The notes beneath the pieces are model-generated. The model was not told the origin of the DNA. It worked only from the letters and a program-made list of their open reading frames with translations, and searched no databases. The translations under genes were made by a program, and so were the position numbers. Below are positions 45,819 to 59,000 of a stretch of DNA of 64,000 bases, piece after piece (the stretch's first letter is position 1; every line of letters begins with the position of its first letter). This DNA comes from Adiantum capillus-veneris (taxonomy: Eukaryota; Streptophyta; Polypodiopsida; Polypodiales; Pteridaceae): contig CM043965.1 of assembly GCA_014529385.2 (NCBI GenBank), positions 61,216,933 through 61,280,932 on the forward strand, in the 5' to 3' direction.

Positions 45819-47704
45819 TCCATTGGCTGCTCCAATTGTTAAGTCTATGTTCTCTGTTATTAGCGCCTTTGCTCCTTTTGCTATTCTTCAATTGTGTGGA
45901 AGCCGAGATCTTCAAGCCATGCTTGGAGCTCAGAGACGTTGTGTGCATTCGTCTTGAGGCCGATTTGGATGATGTGACTATGCCGATGGAAGCGTTCCAA
46001 GAGCAGGTTATTATAATATCGAACGTCACTCTTGTGTGTGCAAATGATTGTCATGTTCCTATCCATGTGTTGCTCTATTTGATCCTGCTTTATGATGCGG
46101 TCACCGAGCGCATCGTGGATCTCTTTCCTTGTCAGGAGCCTGACTCTTATTGTATTGAGGAACTCTATGAAAGAGATATCTTTTGCATGGCACACTGAGC
46201 AGGGCATAATGTACATAGTAGTAGTGGACCAGTAAGTGGAGCTTGTGATGTGGCATGAGTAGCACTGATCACTTTGATGCCTGCATACTGGCAGCAGCTA
46301 TGCTAAATCACCAAACAAGAAGACCTTTTTATCTTTGAATGGGTCTAGCAGTGTGCCGTTGGTGACATTCACAATTTGTCGTACTATGAGATCGAAAGTT
46401 TGCTTTGTTAACATAGAAATCTCATCTATGATAATCGTGTCTGCTTCTTTAATACTGACGTATCTGTCATCAATTTTGGAGATTGACAGAGGATACTGTT
46501 GTGTGAACACTGGTATCTTGAATTGGTAATGGACAGTTGTTGCGATGTTGCTTAACCTCGTGGCTGCTGCACCAGTGGAAGCAGCGAGTGTGACAATTTT
46601 CCCATGCATTATGAGTTGGCTTGTGATGTATCTTATGAGGAAGCTTTTGCCACTCCCAAGAGTGCCTGTGATCACATGCAGTCCACCCTTTTCTGCTGAG
46701 AGGTTCTTGTAGATCTCTGCTTATTTAGATGTCAGTGACGCGTTTTGGACGTTTTGAAGCTCGTTTAGAAGGGCAGAGATACGAGATGACGTGTCCTGTT
46801 GCTCGTAGTTTGTTTGCACATCTGGAGATTGAAATGAGGTACCCTTTGTTGAGGATGTCTTCTGTAGTATCATGTTGTGAAATTGGTGTGTTTGATCTAT
46901 CGTGAGCATATTTCGTTGTGTGTACTCTGTGATGTACATCTCAAGGTCCTCATCTGTCAGTATCAAATTTCTAAGTTTGCACTCAAGATAGTATGACCTG
47001 GACGTGTTCTCTGGTGAGAGCAGTTGTGATTCGTTTCTGAAGGTGATGCTCTTTAGCAGCATGTTGTAAAAGAAAGCCTCCGGATGATTCCCTGGGTGAA
47101 AGTCTGTGAAACGGACTAGTCGGTGTTGCCGCTGTAGTGATTGGCCGTAGGTATTCTCCTCTAAATACTTTTTTTCCTTTCTTTTCCCTTCGTCACTATG
47201 TAATTCTTGTGGAAGTCGTAGAATGTTAACTTCTCCAGAGTTTGTGGTCATGCGCAATACAGATCAACAGGGTGCAGCACGACATCATTGTTGTGAGAAA
47301 TGATTCGTTGTCGTAGTGCCGAGGGTTATGAGTCGACATATTGGACGCTATCGCTCTTTGAAATGATTGGGATTTGCAAACAATTTGATGCCACTTCTAT
47401 TGCTAAGATAGGTTTCGACAGTAAAGAGGCTGAGATCAGCTTCAATTTTACAATGTCAAGGCCACCTAGGCCTAAGCGCTCTGCATCTTCTGAGCGGATG
47501 TTGAGATGGCCCATTGGTTCAGTTTTGAGTGCATACTTCAAGAGGTAGTAGGACAACGATGAATTGGTGACCCGCTGTATATTCATATGTGCACCCCATA
47601 GCAAGAGCAGTGCAGGGTGGTACGGTACGACATTTTTGTCTTCATGCCGGGGCCTGAAGTATTGCCATCTGTGATTTTGTTCGTTGAAGACTGGGTTTGG
47701 ATTT

Positions 47705-47796
47705 GGCTGCACATGAAATGGAAACCCGTGTTTACATACTCCATCTCTTTGGCTGCACATGAAATGGAAACCCGTGTTTACATACTCCATCTCTTT
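47705..47796 (-). repeat. 46-bp tandem duplication in the Rep domain
   Basis: Two adjacent copies of a 46-bp unit beginning GGCTGCACAT (47705 and 47751). The length is not a multiple of three, so the Rep reading frame shifts exactly here. Confidence 0.9.
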
Positions 47797-48675
47797 GATC
47801 GTGGTAACAACTTGTACGGCACTTGTGAAGTTGTTTCCTAAGTACGAGTTCTCGGAGCCGGCTTACTTCTGGCAAAACCGCAGAGCTAGTTTCTGTCGGG
47901 ATGTATGCAGCTATTTCAGCAGATAGTTGCTCTTTGTCTTCTTCATGCATCCACAATATGACATGAGCATGCAATGATCCTCTATTTTGGACCTCATATC
48001 TAACCAAGTGGTGTTGTACACGGCCCAACACACCTTTCTCAAGTATATATTTGGACATAAGCATTTGGAACTTAGAGTGGAAGGTTGAGGGCGCATTCGT
48101 CTGGGCAGTCTGTCTAAGTGAAGGAGGCGTTTAATTGACATGCAATTAGCTCGATTGTGTCAATCTGAGGCCATCTTGTGTCTGTGACCTCATCAACAGT
48201 GAAAGTCAAGAAGAAATCAGGCATTCCCCATTCGTCCACCATTGCTATCAAGTCCTTTAGGTTCTTGCGGTGCCACGAGCAGGAACCTGGCATGTGGGAA
48301 GGGGTGTTGTATCGAAGCACATGTCTCACAGTATCTTCGTCAGTTCCTATACGATTGGCCCTCTTGTAGTTGTCAATGTTCTTTTGCAACAAGCTCGTGT
48401 GTGTATTGTTAGCCAACATAAGTGCCTGCTTTAGTTGGTACATTATGAGCAGGTATGTCTTGTACAGGGTGTAAACGGAGAACAAAGTCGATGCACGTAT
48501 CTTTACATATATACTGAAGTTGATTTTACCATCATACTGGCCTTTCCCAAAGGGGAACGGGAATGGAAACGTTGCCATCTCTATTGTGATGTCGTTCATA
48601 GAGCTTGATCGGTAGGCATGCCGTTGGGCTTGAAAGTAATTGTTCTCTCAAGCAATTGTTGACAGCCACGGAGTT

Positions 48676-49071
48676 GCAGAGAAGCAAATTTATAAGTATT
48701 GCTAGCGGTAAATGCCCTTCTCTTGGCTGGTTCAACGATGTTTTTGATGATACCAAACATCAAACTTGTGTCAAGCTGTGCCATCAGTGCAAACATTGCG
48801 TTGTCTTGTTGTTGTTGAATGATCTTTCTCACACTATCTTGACTTAGTATGCAGAAGCCAAGCTTCTTATTCGGCAGAGAAGCAAATTTATAAGTATTGC
48901 TAGCGGTAAATGCCCTTCTCTTGGCTGGTTCAACGATGTTTTCGATGATACCAAACATCAAACTTGTGTCAAGCTGTGCCATCAGTGCAAACAGTGCGTT
49001 GTCTTGTTGTTGTTGAATGATCTTGCTCACACTATCTTGACTTAGTATGCAGAAGCCAAGCTTCTTATTCG
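48676..49071 (-). repeat. 198-bp in-frame tandem duplication in the Helitron protein
   Basis: Units 48676-48873 and 48874-49071 differ at only a few bases and encode 66 residues each (from PNKKLGFCILSQDS to TASNTYKFAS). The frame is preserved, and the high similarity means the duplication is recent relative to the frameshifts. Confidence 0.9.
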
Positions 49072-49726
49072 GTCGTTCAGCCATCAACATGTACTTTTGT
49101 AGTACGAAGTTGTTCTGAAGATTGAATGTAAGTATGTCTGCCACATGTGATGTAGCTAGGTCTTGCTCTGTGAAGGTTGTTCTATGCTCTTTACTCCATG
49201 ATAACAGAGGGTTATCTAATATTGAACGTATGTCTAGTGTACCTCGTGCAATTGTTGTCACTGTTGAGATGGCATTGACAGATATGTCAATGACGCTCAG
49301 TAGCTATATGTGAAGCTGATTTCCGTTCAATATTCTTCTTGTGTAGTCTAGAAGTAAGGGCACACAATATCTGCGACGTGCACTTGAGTTCTCACAAGTG
49401 GAGCACTGCACCCATTGCGTTTCTATGTGTGTAGCCTCTAAGCTGGATACCAATAGACTGCTAGTAAACATTGCAATCGATGTCTCGTCTGGAGCTCGAG
49501 TACAATCAAAAGAGGCACTTCTTTGGATGAAAACTACACCACAAACAAAGCATATGCTTAAAGGTCTGAATATTGCTGCAACGTCTAAACTCCATTGGTA
49601 TACTAAATTGACAATATCAATCCATGATTGTGAGCATAGTAGAAATCTAGCCTTCTTCTTGATTGAAGTGCGATGTTTCACTTTCGATCTGCTGAGGTGT
49701 ATCCTACGCTTTCGGTGATGGTCCAT

Positions 49727-51011
49727 TGAAGGCTTAAGTCAGACTCAATCTTAATGATTCAATGCGATGAGAACCTTGTGATATTTACTTACTAGTCACG
49801 TCTAAGCAACGAACAGTTCAAGCGTTTGAAACAACCATGTACCTGGTGCTGGATTATGCTGTTGTGGGGTTTTGAGCTGGGAAGAGGCAAGCGATAGCTG
49901 ATTTCCTGAATGTCCCTTGCAAGAATAAGTACGAAGCGTTAGAAAAGTAATAGCACAATGTTGAAGGTTTTGAGAGTAATCATTATTTGTATGTGTTCTT
50001 TACTTCTTATGTTATAGAAAAAAAAGAAAACGTGCTTGTGTCCCTGCACGGGGGAGTTTGCACAGTCCTCCCCAATTTTTATAATACTAGGGAACGTGCC
50101 ATTCCCACGGTAGCATGCAATTTTCCGTGGGTTCCTTTTTACTGTGTCCTCAGCGTTCAAGATTAAAATGTGGCACTTCTTACTCACCGCACGCTGGAAT
50201 ATGTCGCCGTTGCAAATGAATAGGAGATGTGTCCAAGTTTCTCTTGATCTGTTTGCAGTGAAACACGGTAGAGTTAGGCCATAACTAGTTGTGCCTGCAG
50301 AAACGAGCTGAGTAAAGTAATTGAAGGTGGACATACTATTCAACTAGCCACTGGGTCTTGTTACACACAAAGCTGCTATGATTGCTACGCCGGGAAGGCG
50401 CAGAGGCTTTACTGCAGATGAAGGTCAATTTCAATATGCCGACGAGGCAAACATTGACATTGTCGACCTTCTACTACTGGAATGAATACGGAGGAGCTTG
50501 GTCTACAAATCTATGATATTGAAGAATGATCTCGCCATGTTGACGAGGTAGGCTTTTTCTCATGGCTCTTTTCTTAATGCAAAAAAACCTCACTAAACAG
50601 TTCATTACAAAGGGGCCTCCTTCAAAACCTTCTCTAACAATTTCAAAATGGAATTCTCGCCGAATTTGGAGCAATCTCAGTAGATTAAAATCTCAGATTC
50701 CACAAACTAATTTCATCGCATCTGGACACCTGAAGTCTCAATTGTAGTAGACATGTCACAGCTTCTTTGTAAAGACAATGCTCTACGTAACCTAAAATAA
50801 GTACAGTCTAAGAGATCTTATTTCGATCAGGCATAGATATCACGGCCTTGTTACTTGGTTAGGCAAAGGCTCCTTTTTCGTTATCAAGACGCACAAGCCA
50901 CCACGTGGCAATTGCATTAAAAAGAAACATTGCAGCGTCGTAAGTAATCAGCGTGTAAAAGTAACGTGGAAGAAAAGCATCGCCATGAAAATCTTCAGCG
51001 CTCGGAAGCAA
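49727..51011. other. Region between Helitron protein and GA array
   Basis: No recognised gene. It presumably includes the 5' non-coding part of the Helitron (which should begin with TC on the minus strand), but I could not place that terminus. A 134-codon minus-strand frame (49939-50343) has no recognised similarity. Confidence 0.45.
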
Positions 51012-51119
51012 TAGTTCGGACTTCTGCAGGTTTGTCTCTAGCCAAGATTTTCTTATTAAGGTCGTAGGAACAATCTCAAGAGTCTTGCTGAGAGAGAGTT
51101 GTTACAAATGCCATGATCA

Positions 51120-51189
<70 letters not shown>

Positions 51190-51312
51190 CAACATACAGG
51201 AGGTTGTTTTGTTCGAACTTCTGTAGGTTTGTCTCTGGTGAAGATTTTCTTATTAAGGTCGTAGGAACAATCTCAAGAGTCTTGCTGAGAGAGAGTTGTT
51301 ACAAATGCCATG

Positions 51313-51390
<78 letters not shown>

Positions 51391-51671
51391 ACCTGCGAAC
51401 TGCTTGTCGAGAAGGTGGTATGGCCAATCGAGTAAATTGTTTCTGCTGTGAGTGGAACAATCTCAAGAGTCTTGCTGAGAGAGAGCTGTTACAAATGCCA
51501 TGATCACACAGAGAGAGAGAGAGAGAGCCTGCGAACTGCTTGTCGAGAAGGTGGTATGGCCAATCGAGGGAACTGCTTCTGTTGCGAGTTGCTTCCGTCA
51601 GTTTTAATAAAAGTCGTAGGAACAATCTCTAGAGTCTTGCTGAGAGAGAGCTGTTACAAATGCCATGATCA

Positions 51672-51760
<89 letters not shown>

Positions 51761-51901
51761 GCAATGGGTTCAGAAGCAACATACAGGAGGTTGTTTTGCT
51801 CGAACATCTGTAGGTTTGTCTCTGGTCAAGATTTTCTTATTAAGGTCATAGGAACAATCTCAAGAGTCTTGCTGAGAGAGAGCTATTACAAATGCCATGA
51901 T

Positions 51902-51984
<83 letters not shown>

Positions 51985-52095
51985 TGCGAACTGCTTGTCG
52001 AGAAGGTGGTATGGCCAATCGAGGGAACTGTTCCTATTGTGAGCGGAACAATCTCAAGAGTCTTGCTGAGAGAGAGCTATTACAAATGCCATGAT

Positions 52096-52132
<37 letters not shown>

Positions 52133-52274
52133 TGTGAACTGCTTGTCGAGAAGGTGGTATGGCCAATCGAGGGAACTGCTTCTATTGCGAGCTGCTTCTG
52201 CCGGTTTTAATTAAGGTCATAGGAACAATCTCAAGAGTCTTGCTGAGAGAGAGCTGTTACAAATGCCATGATCA

Positions 52275-52330
<56 letters not shown>

Positions 52331-52467
52331 AACGGGTTCAGAAGCAACATGCAGGAGGTTGTTTTGTTTGAACTTCTGTAGGTTTGACTCTAGTCAAGAT
52401 TTTCTTATTAAGGTCGTAGGAACAATCTCAAGAGTCTTGCTGAGAGAGAGCTGTTACAAATGCCATG

Positions 52468-52555
<88 letters not shown>

Positions 52556-52667
52556 CTGCGAACTGCTTGTTGAGAAGGTGGTATGGCCAATCGAGGGAAC
52601 TGTTTCTGTTGTGAGCGGAACAATCTCAAGAGTCTTGCTGAGAGAGAGCTATTACAAATGCCATGAT

Positions 52668-52704
<37 letters not shown>

Positions 52705-52836
52705 TGTGAACTGCTTGTCGAGAAGGTGGTATGGCCAATCGAGGGAACTGCTTCTGTTGCGAGCTGCTTCTGCCGGTTTTAATTAAGGTCGTAGGAGAGT
52801 CTTGCTGAGAGAGAGCTGTTACAAATGCCATGATCA

Positions 52837-52900
<64 letters not shown>

Positions 52901-53037
52901 AACGGGTTCAGAAGCAACATGCAGGAGGTTGTTTTGTTTGAACTTCTGTAGGTTTGACTCTAGTCAAGATTTTCTTATTAAGGTCGTAGGAACAATCTCA
53001 AGAGTCTTGCTGAGAGAGAGCTGTTACAAATGCCATG

Positions 53038-53127
<90 letters not shown>

Positions 53128-53241
53128 CTGCGAACTGCTTGTTGAGAAGGTGGTATGGCCAATCGAGGGAACTGTTTCTGTTGTGAGCGGAACAATCTCA
53201 AGAGTCTTGCTGAGAGAGAGCTGTTACAAATGCCATGATCA

Positions 53242-53290
<49 letters not shown>

Positions 53291-53592
53291 TCCGAACTGC
53301 TTGTCGAGAAGGTGGTATGGCCAATCGAGGGAACTGCTTCTGTTGCGAGCTGCTTCTGCCGGTTTTAATTAAGGTCGTAGGAGAGTCTTGCTGAGAGAGA
53401 GCTGTTACAAATGCCATGATCACAAAGAGAGAGAGAGAGAGAGAGAGAGAGAAGCAACGGGTTCAGAAGCAACATACAGGAGGTTGTTTTGTTCGAACTT
53501 CTGTAGGTTTGTCTCTGGTCAAGATTTTCTTATTAAGGTCATAGGAACAATCTCAAGAGTCTTGCTGAGAGAGAGTTGTTACAAATGCCATG

Positions 53593-53659
<67 letters not shown>

Positions 53660-53933
53660 TGCGAACTGCTTGTCAAGAAGGTGGTATGGCCAATCGAGGG
53701 AACTGTTTCTGTTGTGAGAGGAACAATCTCAAGAGTCTTGCTGAGAGAGAGCTGTTACAAATGCCATGATCACAGAGAGAGAGAGAGAGCCTGCGAACTA
53801 CTTGTCGAGAAGGTGGTATGGCCAATCGAGGGAACTGCTTCTATTGCGAGCTGCTTCTGCCGGTTTTAATTAAGGTCGTAGGAACAATCTCAAGAGTCTT
53901 GCTGAGAGAGAGTTGTTACAAATGCCATGATCA

Positions 53934-54019
<86 letters not shown>
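51012..54019. repeat. Higher-order tandem array of A, B, C sub-monomers separated by (GA)n
   Basis: Sixteen unique segments alternate with (GA)n tracts. All end in a common core running from AACAATCTCAAGAGTCTTGC to ACAAATGCCATGATCA. Type A adds AGGAGGTTGTTTTGTTCGAA and AAGATTTTCTTATTAAGGTC; type B adds CCTGCGAACTGCTTGTCGAG through GAGGGAACTG; type C is B plus CTGCTTCTGCCGGTTTTAAT. After two initial A-type segments the order is B C A B C A B C A B C A B C. A-type segments start at 51759, 52330, 52900 and 53453, giving a 553-571 bp higher-order period. Two C segments (52703 and 53289) share the same internal deletion, showing that whole blocks were copied. Long Arg-Glu or Ser-Leu frames in this region are artefacts of GA/CT repetition. 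Confidence 0.9.
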
Positions 54020-54023
<4 letters not shown>

Positions 54024-54208
54024 GGGGTATAAAGCCCAATGTGGTCGCCCAGGTAAGTGGGCGGGCCACCAGGTATGTACACATATTCTTTTGTAAAAAC
54101 CTAATAAGAACTCACTATGCTCTACACATTACAGTAGAGCGAGTTCACCATATCGTCGTGCTCTTCTTCTCGTACTCTCTCTCGCGTCGCACTTCCGCTC
54201 GTACTCCT
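54020..54208 (+). repeat. Copia 5' LTR (189 bp)
   Basis: It contains GGGTATAAAGCCC near its start (TATA-like) and a CT-rich end, and ends GTACTCCT. The first bases are mutated from TG to TT. Confidence 0.92.
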
Positions 54209-54213
54209 TCAAC

Positions 54214-54225
54214 TGGTATCAGAGC
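54214..54225 (+). other. Primer binding site of the Copia element
   Basis: TGGTATCAGAGC is the exact complement of the plant initiator tRNA-Met 3' end, five bases after the LTR. Confidence 0.93.
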
Positions 54226-55277
54226 TCAGATCGAGGCTCGGGGCAGCACTGCAGGAGGCTAGAGTCACCAACTCAGATTGGAGTGAAATTCGACAGGCGA
54301 AGACACGGCCCCAAATCTCGTGTTGTCAGAATTTCATTCTGAGGTCATCTCGGCCATCGTTCGGCTTTGACAAAGTTCTACGCAAGCCATTTTCGACTAC
54401 GTGGTCTCAGCAGGTGCAGATCCGACTCTGCAAATTTGGGGTTTTCGGCCTACGATTGCAGGTGTTGAGGATATCGACACTCCCAGAGTGTTGATTTGTG
54501 GCTGTCTACACATCGAAGGACGGCTCACAGTTCTTGGAGGCGTGTCACATACGACACGAGCGCATCTACACATAGACTGTAGGCGACATCCACTAGTTCA
54601 TCAGGTAGCTTGTGTTTGCTGCTTGATATTCCAGATTTCATCCTGACATTGCAGGTACTTCCACATGGGATGTATTGTCAGAGATGATGTATGTCTGTTG
54701 AGGGTTTGCTAGCTGTGAGTCACGCAACAAACAACCGCCGCAGCGGTTACAGCATACAGTGGGAAATTTGTGGATGTATGACTTTGTGGGAAGTCTATGT
54801 ACTGTCAGATTTACTGCAGCCTTTGTTGAGGGTCGAGTGAGGTTTTATTGAGCTGGGGGATTCTCGAATGTTGAGATCCTTTCGGTGATACAGGTCTTGG
54901 AGCGATCCCTCGAGCACCCTTAGATAGGCAGCTAGGATGTATTGACTGTGAGTTAGACAGTTGGGATTGCATCTTTGCTTTACTGCCGTTGAGGCATTGT
55001 CGCAGTCTATGCTTATAGGACAGTGAGAAACAGTACAGGTGCAGGATAGGTTTACCCGCAGCTTACAGTGTCAGAGAGACAGTGTTGTTTGAGCTGTTTT
55101 TTGGTCTGTTTTTTGAGTACACCAGAGCCATTTTACAAAGGAGACTCTGCCAAAATTTATGCAGAATCTGAAGCTTTCTTGGTTCATTTGACAGGTTGAT
55201 ATTGGTTCAGAGGTCAGTTTACAGGGGAAACTCTGCCGAATTTTTCCCAGGAAAGTAAACTACTGTGAAGCATAGCT
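54226..55277 (+). other. Untranslated leader of the Copia element
   Basis: About 1 kb between primer site and gag with no conserved frame. A leader this long is common in plant Copia elements and usually holds the packaging signal; none can be pinpointed here. Confidence 0.6.
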
Positions 55278-56020
55278 ATGGCTGGATCACAGGACACTGC
55301 TCTTTACAATATCAAGAAGCTGGATGGAACCAATTTCCCATTGTGGAAGAAGCAGATTTGGCACGTGTTGGTACAAAAGAAGCAGATAAAACCTATAAAG
55401 CTCAAGGGAATAAAACCAGAAGATATGGACGAAGATGAATGGAGCGAAATGGATGAATTGACACTTTCTACCATTATGGTGACTTTGGCAGAAAGCGTTT
55501 ACTTCAATGTAGCAGACGAGATGTTGGCTTATCAAGCATGGTTAAAGCTGAGTGATCTTTATGAGAAACAGAGTACAGCTTCACAGGTATACTGGCTTAA
55601 GAAGCTTGTTGACTTGAAGATGAAAGAAGGGACACCTATGTCCAATCATCTGAATGAATTCAACACAATCTATAGTCAGTTGTCAGCTCAAGGTGTCAAG
55701 TTTGATGAACCTGTTAGAGCTATGTTCCTGTTGATCACATTGCCGGAAAGTTGGGACACTTTTCGCACAGCTTTGAGTAATTCTGCACCTCCAGATGGTT
55801 TGAACATAGCAGGTGTAGAAGGAAGTCTACTTACTGAAGAAACCAATAGAGGACAAAGGCAAAGGAACAGCCTTAGTTGTCAGGGGAAGGACCAAAGAAA
55901 AGTACAAAGGTGGAAAGAGGAATCAGTCTCGTAGCAAGTCCCGCAGTGCTAAAGGCAAGAGTGACATAGAATGCTACCATTGTGGCAAGAAGGGTCACAT
56001 GAAAAGAGATTGCAGAGAAT
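55278..56020 (+). pseudogene. gag: Copia gag, one frame change
   Basis: Starts MAGSQDTALYNIKKLDGTNFPLWKK, a typical Copia gag beginning (the DGTNFPLWK block). It continues through the UBN2-type capsid (WLKLSDLYEKQ, LKMKEGTPMSNHLNEF, LLITLPESWDTF) to about 55845. There a single frame change occurs in an AGAGGACAAAGGCAAAGG stretch. In the new frame the basic region and the zinc knuckle CYHCGKKGHMKRDC (about 55972-56013) follow and run directly into pol. Plant Copia elements normally use one gag-pol frame, so this is best read as a single recent indel. Confidence 0.88.
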
Positions 56021-59000
56021 GGAAAGCAGAAAAAGGCAAAGAGAAAGCTGAAGAACATGGTGAGAAGAACAAGTCCTCAGTGAAGATTCAAGAAATAAAT
56101 GTGACAAACACTGTTGCAGAGGATGACAGTCTAGTGTCAGGAGACATCTACTTCTTGAAGAATACAATGGACTCAGCTCTTCTTACAGCATCTGATGGAA
56201 ATGCACTGAGTGACTGGATTATAGACTCAGGGGCATCACTTCATGTGTCTCCAAATAAGGAGTGGTTTACCTCTTATGTGACCACTAAAGATCATGTTCG
56301 GCTAGGCAATGGGCAGACATGTGAGATCTTAGGTGTTGGAGATGTACAATTGAAGTTTCAGAATGGCTCTTCTTTCACGCTGAAGAATGTGAGACATGTT
56401 CCCGCAATTACAAAGAGCTTGATCAGCACAGGTTTACTTGATGATGCTGGCTACGTCACCACTTTTGGACAGAACATGTGGAAGATATCCAAGGGTTCTA
56501 TGACAGTAGCACATGGAGTAAAGTCTGGAGGACTTTACATGATTTATGTATCAAATGTCTCTAAAAATGTAATCAATGTAACCGAGCATCCGAACGTTTC
56601 TTTGTGGCATAGCCGGTTAGGACATATGTCCAAGAAGGGAATGGAAATCTTGTCTCGTTCTGGTTATTTGCCTGGCTTTTCATTTAATGATTTTGAATTC
56701 TGTGAACATTGTCTGTATGGTAAGCAAACACAGCAGCCACATAAGCATATTATCAGTAGAAGAGATACACAGTTGGCACTTGTTCATATTGATTTGTGTG
56801 GACCTATGCCTAACCTATCTCTAGGGGGAGCTTCTTACTTTATGACATTTATAGATGATTACTCGAGGAAAGTATGGGTTTACTTTCTCAAGCACAAGGA
56901 TGAAGCGTTTAGTGTTTTCAAAACGTTTGTGACACTTGTGGAGAATCAGAGTGGCAAGAAGCTTAAATGCTTACGCACTGACAATGGTGGAGAGTATGTT
57001 TCAAAGGCCTTTCAGGACTTTTGTGAGTCAAAAGGTATAAAGCGTGAACTTACTGCTCCTTACAATCCTCCTCAAAATGGTGTTGCTGAGAGGATGAATA
57101 GGACCATACAAGAGAAGGTCAGAAGTATGTTGTCTAATGCACAACTGCCAAATGGGTTTTGGGTTGAAGCTGTATCAACAGCTGTTCATCTTGTAAATAG
57201 ATCTCCTAGCAAGTTTTTGCAGAAGGATTCAGTGCCAGAGATGGTATGGTCAGGCAAGGTGCCCTCATACAAGCATCTCAGAGTCTTTGGCTATGAGGCA
57301 TATACTCACGTTGCAAAGGAATTTAGGAACAAACTTGAGCCAAAGAGTAGAAAGTGCATCTTTCTAGGCTATGGTAATTCTGGTGAGATGGGGTACAGAC
57401 TTTGGGATCCCGAATCCAGAAAGGTTATCCGCAGCAATGGTATTCACTTTAATGAAGCCAAATATCATTCTAAACCAGAGAAAGTTGAGGAGATTAGAAG
57501 AGTTGTCTTCCAAGAAGATGGACCTGCACGTGCAAGACAAAATGTCAGGGCTCAAGAGGAGCAAGGACAGGATAGATTGGAACCACAGGTTGTGGCTGAG
57601 CCTGAGCCACCTATTGTGCGTAGATCTGGACGTGTCACGCGACCTCCTGATAGGTTTGTTCCATCTATGAACTATGTCATGTTGACTGATTGCAATGAGC
57701 CTTCATGTTACAAGGAAGCAGTGCAAATGAAGGACTCCGGGAATTGGCAATTGGCCATGCAGTCAGAGATGACAGCTCTGCATAAAAACCACACATGGAA
57801 GCTAGTTAAATTACCACGGGGCAAAAAGGCTCTACCCTGTAAATGGGTTTACAGGTATAAGATCACCGCTCATGATAGTCAGCCAAAGTACAAAGCAAGG
57901 CTTGTTGCCAAGGGCTTTAAGCAAAAACAAGGCATTGACTTTGATGAAGTCTTCTCTCCGGTGGTCAAAATGACTACATTGAGATGCTTTCTTGCATTGG
58001 TTGCCATATTAGATTTGGTGTTGCACCAAATGGATGTCAAGACAACGTTCTTGCATGGTGATTTAGATGTGGAAATTTACATGCAGCAGCGAGAAGGGTT
58101 TGTTGAGAAAGGCAAGGAAGATTGGGTATGCCAGTTGTTAAAGAGTCTTTATGGCTTAAAACAATCACCGAGGGCATGGTACCATAAATTGCACAAGTTT
58201 ATGCTTTCTCAAGGCTACAAATGTAGTGAATTCGATCACTGTCTATATACAAAGAAGGCTAAGGATGGTAGTTGGCTGATCCTTATTTTGTATGTGGATG
58301 ACATGTTGATTGCTGGCAAGCACTTGGAAGAAATTTCAGCTTTGAAGTCAAAGATGGCAAAATCGTTTGACATGAAAGACATGGGTGAGGCAAATCATAT
58401 ACTTGGTATGCGCATTGAGAGACACAGATCAAAGAAGTTGATTTGGTTATCTCAAACAGAGTATATTGACAAGGTTTTGCAACGTTTCAATATGGAGAAG
58501 GGAAAGGCACTGAGTGTTCCATTGCCACCATATGTGAAACTTAGCAAACAAGATTGTCCTATGTCTGAAGAAGAACAGGCTGAAATGGATAAGATTCCAT
58601 ATGCGTCTGCAATGGGTAGTTTGATGTATGCAATGATTGCTACTCGCCCAGACATTGCATTTGCAGTGGGAGTAGTAAGTCGATACATGTCAAACCCAGG
58701 CAAGAAACATTGGGAGGCAGTGAAAGGAATATTGAGATACCTGAAAGCTACAAAGAGTATGCGTATATGCTATGGGAGTCAGGAGCTAAGTGTAAAGGGT
58801 TTTACAGACTCAGATTATGCAGGTGACTTAGACAACCGAAGGTCTACGTCAGGGTATGTCTTTACATTGGCTGGTGGAGCAGTATCATGGCGTTCTAGAT
58901 TACAAGATTGTGTTACTCAGTCTACTACAGAGGCTGAATATGTTGCAGCATCAGAGGCATGCAAAGAATCAATTTGGCTTAATCGACTAGTAACAGATTT

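Larger units (their letters stand above)
45819..49726 (-). pseudogene. Helitron Rep/helicase (RepHel), truncated and broken
   Basis: Helitrons move by rolling-circle replication using a Rep nuclease fused to a PIF1-type helicase. From the Met at 49726 (MDHHRKRRIHLSRSK) the minus strand encodes, in order: a Cys-containing N-terminal region; a helical region; and the Helitron-like N domain (SCSWHRKNLKDLIAMVDEWGMPDFFLTFT, 48200-48320). Next come the Rep domain with the HUH motif RGSLHAHVILW (near 47965) and YHPALLLLW...YYLLKYALK (47600-47420) carrying the catalytic Tyr region. PIF1 helicase motifs follow: Walker A GTLGSGKS (near 46650), ASTGAAA, Walker B IIIDEIS (near 46440) and LFGDLA. A further C-terminal part (FIEFLNTIRV, TICTHKSDVRYYN) runs to 45881. 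The last helicase motifs and the Helitron 3' end are missing at the junction with element C. Stops, frame changes and two internal tandem duplications inactivate it. Confidence 0.88.

Noticed and set aside
51012-54019. CRISPR-like appearance of alternating repeats and spacers
   Set aside because: The repeat part is a microsatellite of variable length and the 'spacers' are themselves repeated in fixed order. The genome is eukaryotic.
51204-54262. Long Arg-Glu (plus strand) and Ser-Leu (minus strand) reading frames
   Set aside because: They are produced by (GA)n/(CT)n repetition, which cannot contain stops in several frames. The non-repeat parts are the tandem sub-monomers and have no coding signature.
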